DNA of 29,267 bases, taken from positions 1-29,267 of IMG/VR virus record IMGVR_UViG_3300021961_000445; one strand, given 5' to 3'. Both the position numbers and the translations under genes were made by a program. Under the pieces are notes generated by a model that ran no database searches, was not told the DNA's origin, and saw nothing but the letters and a program-made list of their open reading frames with translations. Of this stretch, positions 14,472 to 20,267 are shown one piece after another (positions within the stretch are counted from its first letter, which is position 1; every line of letters begins with the position of its first letter). The stretch comes from a virus.

Positions 14472-15350
14472 TTAGAATATGTAACGTATTGTGTTCCAAG
14501 GTATGATTTGATCGTGTAATTCAATGAATTGTTCTATGAATTGACGCTTCAGATTGTGCTCATACCTTATGTTCTTACCTCCGTATTGCGAGGTTTTCTC
14601 TTCCTGCATATGAGGTTGCCATAACAGGTCTTCACCTGAAAGTCTGTTTACGACATTATAATGATGCTTGTTCTCATTATGTGTCAAGAAGATGACTTCC
14701 GCTTTGACTTGATCATTGTAATAGGCATCTCCGACATAATGATTTACAAGAGTGAACAAGTCACGATACTTGTCAAGCCAGCCTGGATATACAATTACAG
14801 GACTGAAATTCAGATGTACTTCATAACCAGCTTCATGGAAGGATTCTATTGCTTCAAGACGTTCCTCTATGGTGCTTGTGTTAGGTTCAAGCAATGTGGA
14901 ATAATCCTGTGGCATCAAACTGAAGCGTATCCTGATCTTGTTTTCATAATTCTCATTTTCGGCTTTATAATCAAGAAGATCTTTGTTTACGTACTTTGTT
15001 GCAAATGAAGCCATTGCAGTAGGATGATCTTTGAAGAAATCAAATATCCTGCGCCAATCGTGATGTTTGGCGTGCAATGCGAAGTCCTCGTTACAGGAGA
15101 TGTCGTATGTAATGAATTGCTCGTGTGTCTGATTGGGCTTCTGCACATCAGCCAACCATGAATGGATGTTTATGGCATTCAGTATGTCAACTGTGTTCTT
15201 TGCAACGTCAAGTCCTTCAGGTTTATGACGTTTCATGTAGCAATATGTACAGTTATACAGACAACCATATCCAAAGCTTGGACTTATAAAGTCTGTTGAT
15301 CTGCCTGATTCCCTGATCAAGAGGGATTTACGTTTTACTTCTTCTAACAT
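14472..15350 (-). CDS. Spore photoproduct lyase-like radical SAM protein
   Basis: 292 aa. The radical SAM cluster motif CLYNCTYC gives C30-x3-C34-x2-C37, set in SPSFGYGC...YCYMKRH, the form typical of spore photoproduct lyases (SplB family). Tyr38 follows the third Cys as in SPL. A second SPL-like element, YDISCNEDFAL (82-92), puts Cys86 where SPL has its hydrogen-donating cysteine. The middle holds the TIM-barrel strands (IRIRFSLMPQ, EVHLNFSPVIV). SPL reverses the 5-thyminyl-5,6-dihydrothymine dimer by S-adenosylmethionine radical chemistry; the phage enzyme may repair DNA or act on another substrate. It is slightly shorter than Bacillus SplB (about 340 aa). It overlaps the 35-aa membrane gene by 7 nt. 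Confidence 0.75.
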   Translation of the reverse strand: MLEEVKRKSLLIRESGRSTDFISPSFGYGCLYNCTYCYMKRHKPEGLDVAKNTVDILNAINIHSWLADVQKPNQTHEQFITYDISCNEDFALHAKHHDWRRIFDFFKDHPTAMASFATKYVNKDLLDYKAENENYENKIRIRFSLMPQDYSTLLEPNTSTIEERLEAIESFHEAGYEVHLNFSPVIVYPGWLDKYRDLFTLVNHYVGDAYYNDQVKAEVIFLTHNENKHHYNVVNRLSGEDLLWQPHMQEEKTSQYGGKNIRYEHNLKRQFIEQFIELHDQIIPWNTIRYIF

Positions 15351-15451
15351 AAGAGTAGTATTAGTATTATTGCTGTTGCTGATAGTATTCCTATTGCTAT
15401 ATTGGCCTGGAATATGAAGTCATCCCAGTATTCTGTCTTCTTTTTTGGCAT
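15344..15451 (-). CDS. 35-aa single-pass membrane microprotein
   Basis: ATG at 15451, TAG at 15344. A charged, aromatic N-terminus MPKKKTEYWDD is followed by an 18-20-residue hydrophobic segment made of Ile, Leu and Ala to the C-terminus (ending LILLLC). The codons of the segment are almost all ATA/CTA. The stop overlaps the radical SAM start (ATGTTAG). It could be a holin-like or membrane regulatory peptide; nothing specific can be shown. Confidence 0.55.
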   Translation of the reverse strand: MPKKKTEYWDDFIFQANIAIGILSATAIILILLLC

Positions 15452-15478
15452 GGTTCGTTGTATTGAAGATTGAAAAGC

Positions 15479-15503
15479 GGGGAGATACTTTATATATCTC
15501 CCC
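15479..15503 (-). terminator. Rho-independent terminator
   Basis: A 9-bp perfect stem, GGGGAGATA/TATCTCCCC with a 7-nt loop, followed on the minus strand by GC and TTTT. It lies 19 nt past the stop of the 152-aa gene and separates it from the radical SAM unit. Confidence 0.8.
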
Positions 15504-15521
15504 GATTCTAACCCGAATTAA

Positions 15522-15980
15522 TTACTTGATATTGATGTCATTGTTAGCCATCATTCTGCTTGCAGCAGATAATACATTATCATGCTTGATAACCACATCC
15601 AAAGCATTCATGTCAAGCGTGAATTCAGTTTGACGATAGATAGGTTCTCCATCTGTGTGAAGAACTTCACCGTCTTTACCTGCACGCTTTGGCTCCTGTC
15701 CTTCATAGAAAGGGAGAGTCTGCTCCTTGATTATGATCTTACCAGGCAACTCACTGCCAACCTTGATGCCATTGGCTTTAACCCATGATGTCAAATCAGC
15801 AAGTTTGCCTTTGATTAGAGTGGTTCTACGGTTGGTGTTGATCCAACCACCCGCACCTATTTGTGCGATATCAGCGGATTCAATACGGATAAAACCATAG
15901 TCACTGTTGTTTGGAGAAATACCGATAAGATCAGTTGATTCGTTACGGCAGGTTGTTACTTTTACTTTTGAAGTGCTCAT
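15522..15980 (-). CDS. Hypothetical protein, possible single-stranded-DNA-binding-like
   Basis: 152 aa. Mostly beta: GFIRIESADIAQIGAGGW, NRRTTLIKGKLADLTSWV, GKIIIKEQTLPF, then IYRQTEFTLDMNALDVVIKH. It has its own terminator and a long leader without overlap, suggesting a separately and perhaps strongly expressed gene. The beta content, size and separate transcription would fit an OB-fold ssDNA-binding protein, but I see no signature residues and no acidic tail, so this is a guess. Otherwise an unknown conserved phage protein. Confidence 0.7.
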   Translation of the reverse strand: MSTSKVKVTTCRNESTDLIGISPNNSDYGFIRIESADIAQIGAGGWINTNRRTTLIKGKLADLTSWVKANGIKVGSELPGKIIIKEQTLPFYEGQEPKRAGKDGEVLHTDGEPIYRQTEFTLDMNALDVVIKHDNVLSAASRMMANNDINIK

Positions 15981-16038
15981 TTTACTTAAGTTTTAGAAGT
16001 TAATAATTAATTGATGGTTGATTATGCTTTACTTTGAT

Positions 16039-16344
16039 TCAGGGATTCACAATGTTCAGTGCACGGCATATACCATCGAACAGTTTATATGTGGCCCTTT
16101 GTAATTCAAACTCTTTGCGTCTACGCATTTGTATCAGTTCATGCGCAGCCTTGATATTGTTTTCACGACATTCCTTTTCCGCGTCCTCTTTGAATTTGAA
16201 CGCAGCCCGCCATTGTTCCGCGGTATAGCCATACCAGATCTTGCGTTTGGGTAAAGTCGCGATGATCTTGCTTTTGTAAGTGTTGTTAATCTTCGCCAAT
16301 GGAACGTTGTTCCATCGCATTGTCAGGAATTGATTTGGTGTCAT
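16039..16344 (-). CDS. Basic hypothetical protein (101 aa)
   Basis: A basic N-terminal half with LPKRKIWYGYTAEQWRAAFKF, then a Glu/Arg/Lys helical segment likely to form a coiled coil (KEDAEKECRENNIKAAHELI, residues 53-72), then a Phe/Ile-rich end. Positive overall. It starts behind a TTTAAGGGTTAG leader motif. No family recognised. Confidence 0.62.
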   Translation of the reverse strand: MTPNQFLTMRWNNVPLAKINNTYKSKIIATLPKRKIWYGYTAEQWRAAFKFKEDAEKECRENNIKAAHELIQMRRRKEFELQRATYKLFDGICRALNIVNP

Positions 16345-16362
16345 GGTTCGTCTTTTTAAGGG

Positions 16363-16635
16363 TTAGAATATCAATTGTATCCCTTTAAGACTGATGGTGA
16401 TGGCCTTCACTTTGCCCTGTACAGGAAGAAACGTTGATTTCCCTGTGCTTACCAGTTTCTTGTTCATACGCTTGTCGGTCTTTCTTTGCAGAAGATAATA
16501 GCGTTGTGCGCAACTGGTCGCAGTGCGCTTCAGTTTCCTTGAAGCAGAGCGTATGCCCTTGCTAGTTGTTGATGATTTGCTGACAGTTTGAATCAGGATT
16601 TCCTCCTGATCCTTGTTCCATCTTGAGTTTTTCAT
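16363..16635 (-). CDS. Myb/SANT-like helix-turn-helix protein
   Basis: 90 aa. Residues 4-52 have the three-helix Myb/SANT layout: RWNKDQEEILIQTVSK with the first-helix Trp, then KGIRSASRKLKRTATSCAQRYYLLQRK with the recognition-helix basic residues and terminal aromatic pair. A basic C-terminal beta segment follows. Such small Myb-like proteins occur in phages as DNA-binding or transcription factors. The stop TAA is part of the leader motif of the next gene. Confidence 0.6.
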   Translation of the reverse strand: MKNSRWNKDQEEILIQTVSKSSTTSKGIRSASRKLKRTATSCAQRYYLLQRKTDKRMNKKLVSTGKSTFLPVQGKVKAITISLKGIQLIF

Positions 16636-16667
16636 GCTGGATTTGAATTAGTTGATTTTAGTTTTTA

Positions 16668-16793
16668 TTAGTTAAGGTAAATGTAAAACAATGGTAGTTT
16701 CGCTATGCCTATTATTTCGACAAGCGGTTCTCCGTTTTCAGTCTTTGGCGCTTCAGACGCCATTTTGACGAGTTCAAGAAACCTGTTATTCAT
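16668..16793 (-). CDS. 41-aa hypothetical microprotein
   Basis: ATG at 16793, TAA at 16668: MNNRFLELVKMASEAPKTEN, then a short beta segment ending in PLFYIYLN. Its start overlaps the stop of the membrane gene upstream by 8 nt (ATGAATAA), the same junction type used elsewhere on this strand, which supports translation. Function unknown. Confidence 0.5.
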   Translation of the reverse strand: MNNRFLELVKMASEAPKTENGEPLVEIIGIAKLPLFYIYLN

Positions 16794-17025
16794 TTGAATC
16801 AGATTTTATGAGGTTCATTTGTTTGGCATATATCAATGAGAACATTGTCGACACTATTCCTGCTATTCCAGCAAAGGATTTGTATGACTCTGCCATCACT
16901 TCAATGTGGCTAACCCCGGCTATCCCTGTGATCACCGCACTAACCACGGTGATACACAGGAACAACACAAGGAACGAACCAAACCATGCAAGCACTACAA
17001 TTGCAAATGCACTCGCGGTTTTCAT
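16786..17025 (-). CDS. Small membrane protein with two predicted spans (79 aa)
   Basis: A long hydrophobic segment at residues 7-37 (FAIVVLAWFGSFLVLFLCIT, continuing VVSAVITGIAGV) and a weaker one at 51-67. The C-terminus is charged. Start overlaps the next upstream stop as ATGA. The size and topology would fit a holin or superinfection-exclusion protein; unproven. Confidence 0.6.
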   Translation of the reverse strand: MKTASAFAIVVLAWFGSFLVLFLCITVVSAVITGIAGVSHIEVMAESYKSFAGIAGIVSTMFSLIYAKQMNLIKSDSNE

Positions 17026-17339
17026 GGTTTGGTCGTAGAATACAGTATATTTACAAGGGAATCAAACTCATAGGATGTCATCGCATCAAGCGCGAATGTA
17101 TCCCCTTGTTGTACAAACACCGCGTTATACAATGAGTCCTCGTCTATACGGAGTTTGATCACTCCGTCTGTTCCAGGATCAAGGCTGTAACACAATGATT
17201 CTATTTCAATGATTTCAGGTTCAGGGTATTGATGTGCCATCTTACCTGCATAATAGGAGGTCATGCCTATGGCTAATCCTGACAACAGGATTGCCAATAC
17301 AAGAGCCGTCATTGACGACCAGTCGTTAAAGTTTTTCAT
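17022..17339 (-). CDS. Membrane-anchored hypothetical protein (105 aa)
   Basis: One clear N-terminal transmembrane segment (residues 10-31, MTALVLAILLSGLAIGMTSYY), no cleavage site typical of a lipoprotein, then an acidic beta-rich domain (IIEIESLCYSLDPG ... IKLRIDEDSLYNAVFVQQGD) that would face the periplasm if the short N-terminus is cytoplasmic. A spanin-like or exclusion role is possible given the membrane cluster; no motif supports one. Confidence 0.6.
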   Translation of the reverse strand: MKNFNDWSSMTALVLAILLSGLAIGMTSYYAGKMAHQYPEPEIIEIESLCYSLDPGTDGVIKLRIDEDSLYNAVFVQQGDTFALDAMTSYEFDSLVNILYSTTKP

Positions 17340-17490
17340 TTTGCTTTTTCTTCGTTTTTACAAATTGTTCGAATTTTGTTTTTCCAGGTGTCACAACACC
17401 CATTCCGCTGATTTGACCTTGTTTCTTGGATTCCTGATATTCAGCGTCCATCAGGATATCTTTGATTGCTGTTAATTTTGCTGAGTTCAC
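17326..17490 (-). CDS. 54-aa basic hypothetical protein, GTG start
   Basis: Frame from GTG 17490 to TAA 17326, overlapping the next ATG by 14 nt. It reads VNSAKLTAIKDILMDAEYQE, then KKQGQISGMGVVTPGKTKF and a Lys-rich end. An internal ATG at 17451 would give 41 aa. The amphipathic helix and coupled stop make it likely real; the start is uncertain. Function unknown. Confidence 0.45.
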   Translation of the reverse strand: MNSAKLTAIKDILMDAEYQESKKQGQISGMGVVTPGKTKFEQFVKTKKKQNEKL

Positions 17491-17522
17491 GAGTTTAGTG
17501 ATTTAGGATTAGAAGGTATGAA

Positions 17523-17546
17523 GGGAGTGTCTAACGTGACACTCCC
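17523..17546 (-). terminator. Hairpin at end of the membrane gene pair
   Basis: GGGAGTGTC/GACACTCCC, a 9-bp perfect stem with a 6-nt loop. It overlaps the last codons of the 73-aa gene. The downstream tract on the minus strand (TTCATACCTTC) is only moderately T-rich, so termination may be partial. Confidence 0.55.
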
Positions 17547-17752
17547 GTATTTGATTTCATCATATTGTCGTAATCATCCAATACAAGGATTGGAGGCCAC
17601 CAATAGATAAACATTGCGAAGAATACCTGTATAGGGTGACGTAACGCAGTGACATAATCCATCTCACCGAAGAATGCGATGAATACAGTCAGGAAGAGCC
17701 AAACAACCATTAATGTGACAATGATAATCAACATGTAGATTAGGTTTTTCAT
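17531..17752 (-). CDS. Small membrane protein (73 aa)
   Basis: A strong hydrophobic segment at residues 4-28 (LIYMLIIIVTLMVVWLFLTV...) and a second aromatic one at about 42-58 (QVFFAMFIYWWPPILVL), then a polar tail. Start overlaps the 63-aa gene's stop as ATGA, so the two membrane proteins are co-translated and may work together. Function unknown. Confidence 0.6.
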   Translation of the reverse strand: MKNLIYMLIIIVTLMVVWLFLTVFIAFFGEMDYVTALRHPIQVFFAMFIYWWPPILVLDDYDNMMKSNTGVSR

Positions 17753-17940
17753 TGTTTATCCTCCTTGTTTTTAGTTGCGTTATATGCTGCGATGTCAAGC
17801 AATACGCTTGCCATGGCCACCATGCCTATTATCCCAAAGACTGTTGCAGTCTTGAAATTGTCCGCATCCAATGCGAACATGGCCAATGATAGGGATATCA
17901 TCCCTATCAAGGCTTCAGTTTTGCTGAATTCTTTTTTCAT
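17749..17940 (-). CDS. Small membrane protein with two spans (63 aa)
   Basis: Short basic N-terminus MKKEFSKTEA, hydrophobic segment 10-24 (LIGMISLSLAMFALD), then a second at 32-52 (ATVFGIIGMVAMASVLLDIAA), charged C-terminus. A hairpin-topology holin-like layout. It is preceded by a TTTTTAAGGTTAT variant of the leader motif. Confidence 0.6.
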   Translation of the reverse strand: MKKEFSKTEALIGMISLSLAMFALDADNFKTATVFGIIGMVAMASVLLDIAAYNATKNKEDKQ

Positions 17941-17964
17941 TTTTGGTTCGTTTTTAAGGTTATG

Positions 17965-18216
17965 TTATGGTATCAAATCATCTGTAAGGTCAACGTATGA
18001 CCATTTGTTTGATCCTTCGAGCTTGAAATTAAATTTACAGCCCGAGCCATCTTCATACTCGATGGCGATGATTTTTTTCTGGATGCGTAGTTCCAGTAAT
18101 AGAATTGCTTTGATTAAATCCACGGTTTTGAGTTTTTTAGTATTTGTTAATGTTAAATTGAAACGGTTTGTAAGAGGGTCAGCACCCCCAGGACTGATGA
18201 TGTGTTTCATCACCAT
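17965..18216 (-). CDS. Hypothetical protein (83 aa)
   Basis: In-frame ATGs at 18216 and 18210 both overlap the 147-aa gene (38 or 32 nt). The body is beta-rich: KKIIAIEYEDGSGCKFNFKL and WSYVDL. A helix KTVDLIKAILLLELRIQKK precedes it. No membrane or Cys motif, no family recognised. Confidence 0.5.
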   Translation of the reverse strand: MVMKHIISPGGADPLTNRFNLTLTNTKKLKTVDLIKAILLLELRIQKKIIAIEYEDGSGCKFNFKLEGSNKWSYVDLTDDLIP

Positions 18217-18622
18217 CCCAGGAGTCTGCTAAGGAAGGACGGTCATCATTGACCTGAACAAAGTGGACTTTGCTGACAAGATCAAGTTGTTCATCAGTGA
18301 GCCCGCGACGGAGATCAGACATATTCAGCGTGATAAAGGTGTGCTGAATACACTCCCTACCATCATACTCATGGATCTCATAAGAAGCACCATCAGGTAT
18401 CATCTCAACATAGAGATCGGCAAACCTACCAGATGCCTTATCAAGACCAAACTCAATGGCTTCATCCGCAATCAAACCACTGCGGAAGTCAAACCAAGGA
18501 GAATCACCAGTATAACATAACTCGTCATCAAACAAGTCAGGATACTTGGTACGCAGGTGGGTTTCAAACTCCTCAGAGAAACCAAATCCACCATAACAGT
18601 TGTTCACTAATATTTTCCTCAT
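18179..18622 (-). CDS. NNCYGGFG-family phage protein (147 aa)
   Basis: Starts MRKILVNNCYGGFGFSEEFE. This N-terminal K-x-x-VNNCYGGFGxS motif, with a later beta segment (about 72-85, FADLYVEMIPDGASYEIHEY, ending in a YDG turn), identifies a family common in tailed phages and in a few bacterial genomes, function unknown. The C-terminal half is acidic with a helix LTDEQLDLVSKV. Preceded by TTTAAAGGGTTAG 12 nt upstream. Confidence 0.75.
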   Translation of the reverse strand: MRKILVNNCYGGFGFSEEFETHLRTKYPDLFDDELCYTGDSPWFDFRSGLIADEAIEFGLDKASGRFADLYVEMIPDGASYEIHEYDGRECIQHTFITLNMSDLRRGLTDEQLDLVSKVHFVQVNDDRPSLADSWDGDETHHQSWGC

Positions 18623-18657
18623 AGCTATATGGGTTTAAAGGGTTAGTAATCACTTAT

Positions 18658-18861
18658 TTATTCATTAGCAAATTGCGGTGGAGATCCGAAATGATCAATA
18701 TGAACCGCTACATAGCACTCCTTCTGATTTGCAAAGAACTTTACATTTCTCGGCAAATCATCCTCAGAACACTCAAGTGTTCCGTGAATAGGTGCTGATC
18801 CAGCATAAGGTACATAATAGAATCCCACAAGTTCACGGTCAATGACATAGAAATGTTCCAT
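18658..18861 (-). CDS. Hypothetical protein (67 aa)
   Basis: MEHFYVIDRELVGFYYVPYA, then a polar middle and a C-terminal beta strand CYVAVHIDHFG. Compact beta-rich protein; no motif recognised. It follows the structured non-coding region and the leader motif at 18875-18886, so it may be translated from a transcript carrying that RNA as its 5' leader. Confidence 0.6.
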   Translation of the reverse strand: MEHFYVIDRELVGFYYVPYAGSAPIHGTLECSEDDLPRNVKFFANQKECYVAVHIDHFGSPPQFANE

Positions 18862-18874
18862 TTTCCAGTATATG

Positions 18875-18886
18875 TTTAAGGGTTAG
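18875..18886 (-). promoter_or_regulatory. Recurrent leader motif (CTAACCCTTAAA)
   Basis: On the minus strand CTAACCCTTAAA stands 14 nt upstream of the ATG at 18861. Near copies precede other minus-strand starts: 16355-16366 (exact, before 16344), 18634-18646 (one extra T, before 18622), 14464-14475 (CTAACCATTAAA, before 14453), 17951-17964 (ATAACCTTAAAAA, before 17940) and, weaker, before 5616 and 4284. It could be a translation enhancer replacing the Shine-Dalgarno sequence, or part of a phage promoter. In two cases it includes the upstream gene's stop codon. Confidence 0.45.
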
Positions 18887-18900
18887 AGTCAAATGAAAAT

Positions 18901-19034
18901 GCACTTAGTTGTGATACGAGGAGCTTTTGTGGAACAGGTCAAGCTTTAGCTTATCTCGCCTGTTTGATCCACCATTTTAATCGGCAGGACTCCAATTCTG
19001 CTTTCGAGTTTTATTTGTATCACAACTGAAGTGC
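18901..19034. repeat. Tandem inverted-repeat unit 1
   Basis: GCACTTAGTTGTGATAC (18901-18917) pairs with GTATCACAACTGAAGTGC (19017-19034): 17 bp with one bulged G. Inside are GTGGA/TCCAC plus ACAGG/CCTGT (18929-18938 with 18959-18972) capped by AAGC/GCTT with a tetraloop, and GCAG/CTGC (18984 and 18998). GGGTTA (18880) may extend the stem by pairing with TAACCC (19040). Confidence 0.75.
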
Positions 19035-19049
19035 ATTATTAACCCCTCT

Positions 19050-19194
19050 GCACTCAGTTGTAATACTGTTGTTTTTGTTTATTTGTATGCCTACAAATCT
19101 CCTGTCAACAAGTATTATTTCTAATACAAAACTGCCCGTTAGGCAGAAATTATTAGTATTACAACTGCTCACCCTTGGGAAGTGAGAATAGTGC
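19050..19194. repeat. Tandem inverted-repeat unit 2
   Basis: GCACTCAGTTGTAATAC (19050-19066), 15 of 17 bases identical to the arm of unit 1. AGTTGTAATAC pairs with GTATTACAACT (19156-19166), and GCACT with AGTGC (19190-19194), with an extra CTCAC/GTGAG hairpin where unit 1 has a bulge. Inside: TGTTG/CAACA enclosing ATTTGTA/TACAAAT, then GTATTA/TAATAC, then CTGCC/GGCAG, a multibranched fold. Confidence 0.75.
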
Positions 19195-19566
19195 ATTGGG
19201 TTACTAATGCCTCTTAGCATCATCAGAAGGTTGTTTTTACATTACGCACCATGACCTACAAGCGGTGCAACCTTTTCCAAGGAAGTTAGAGTGTGTTTCA
19301 TATGACAGTCTTAATTTATTACACGCAAGTCACTAGCGTGGAATCAACAACCTACCTAGTATAGGATTACCTGTATATCAGTACAAGTTTTACCTGTGAG
19401 GTTATAACTAGGATGTCTAGAGATTAAAGGCAGGCTGACATATAACCTGTTGTTCCCTATGTGTTTACCAATATGTCTAGTGTGGCCATAGAGTCAAACG
19501 AACTCTATACATCCCTATCTGCAGATAGTTACCCCCTGTACCACTTGGGTTTGTTGGCTTATCATA

Positions 19567-19803
19567 CTATAAATCATCAAGCTGATGTGTATATTTACGG
19601 AAATTGTACCGGTCCTTAACAAACCAGTGATCCCTATCAAAAGATAACTCCTCTCGAATTTGACATTCCACACACTCAGGATACGGAGTACACGAGGGAT
19701 GGCATATGAAATGATCCACAACCTTGAACTCCTTACACGTACAACACTTGTAGGTAGTCACCACTACAGGCAACTCAATCCTACCAATTACTTTTACACT
19801 CAT
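19567..19803 (-). CDS. Small zinc-finger protein (78 aa)
   Basis: Cys-rich core from residue 19: CCTC, then C34, C38, and ECVEC (about 44-48), i.e. two CxxC pairs with two additional Cys between them. The flanks are a beta-like N-terminus MSVKVIGRIELPVVVTTY and an aromatic helical tail. The arrangement resembles the zinc knuckle part of HNH or treble-clef proteins, without the HNH catalytic motif. It lies directly ahead of the structured non-coding region, so it might bind that nucleic acid; this is speculation. Confidence 0.65.
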   Translation of the reverse strand: MSVKVIGRIELPVVVTTYKCCTCKEFKVVDHFICHPSCTPYPECVECQIREELSFDRDHWFVKDRYNFRKYTHQLDDL

Positions 19804-19910
19804 CTTGTTTAGTTTTTTAAACTGTTATACACAGGCACTTTTGCTAGATATGCTATATAATAGAAACAGCAGATAATAAGCTGGTTATATACATAGTATC
19901 AAAAGAGAAA

Positions 19911-19928
19911 GAGAGACTATTGTCTCTC
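19911..19928 (-). terminator. Rho-independent terminator
   Basis: GAGAGAC, loop of 4, GTCTCTC: a 7-bp stem followed on the minus strand by TTTCTCTTTT. It lies 12 nt past the stop of the 108-aa gene and would end its transcript. Confidence 0.7.
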
Positions 19929-19940
19929 CTTCTCACTGGC

Positions 19941-20267
19941 TTAAGAATTAAGCCATAGCAATTGCTTACCGTCAGGAAGCTTCTGCGCACCGAAAGTTAC
20001 GTCAGTAAGTTTCAAGTCCTTCAACAGTTCTTTCGTAAAGAACTTGAAGACTTGATTCTTACCTGTGCTATCTTTGATAGCCATGGCGTAAGAATAGGAG
20101 CCCTTCGCAGATGGGCCTCCAATAAGGCGGGCAGTTCCAGTTACTGGAGCTGACTTGCCTGACACCTCGAGTGAATCTTGAAGTTCAATATTAACTTCAT
20201 TCACGACGAGCATTGAGTCCAAGGCCTGCTCTAGGTCTTGGAAGAGATTTGATTTTGGCTTAGCCAT
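19941..20267 (-). CDS. Hypothetical protein (108 aa)
   Basis: A helical N-terminus (FQDLEQALDSMLVVNEV) is followed by a beta-rich domain with alternating hydrophobics: VTGTARLIGGPSAKGSYSYA and QVFKFFTKELLKDLKL, then a final strand KQLLWLNS. First minus-strand gene at the divergent region and closed by its own terminator, so it is a single-gene unit that is probably transcribed strongly and early. No family recognised. Possibly a small nucleic-acid-binding or regulatory protein, by position only. Confidence 0.7.
   Translation of the reverse strand: MAKPKSNLFQDLEQALDSMLVVNEVNIELQDSLEVSGKSAPVTGTARLIGGPSAKGSYSYAMAIKDSTGKNQVFKFFTKELLKDLKLTDVTFGAQKLPDGKQLLWLNS

Larger units (their letters stand above)
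18880..19560 (-). ncRNA. Candidate large structured RNA
   Basis: About 680 nt with no credible gene on either strand but stem-loops almost end to end. Besides the two tandem units (18901-19194) there are AAGGTT/AACCTT (19227-19232 with 19269-19274) enclosing GCACC/GGTGC (19246-19250 with 19264-19268); CACGC/GCGTG (19322 and 19336); CCTAGT/ACTAGG (19355 and 19407) enclosing ACCT/AGGT (19392 and 19399); ATAGAGT/ACTCTAT (19488 and 19502); and a 14-nt palindrome at 19515-19528. ATGTCTAG occurs twice (19413 and 19473). The GTATTA/TAATAC hairpin (19112-19127) has a GAAA (GNRA) loop only when read on the minus strand, which favours minus-strand transcription, in line with the flanking genes. Size and density recall the large ornate phage RNAs (GOLLD, ROOL), but no specific motif was matched. 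Confidence 0.6.

Noticed and set aside
19020-19223. A 67-codon minus-strand frame across the structured block.
   Set aside because: It reads straight through the paired arms and has no protein-like composition; several other short frames there are equally random.
19220-19226. CTGATGA on the minus strand inside the structured block, the core of a hammerhead ribozyme.
   Set aside because: The required GAAA after stem II and a matching cleavage-site helix are not present.
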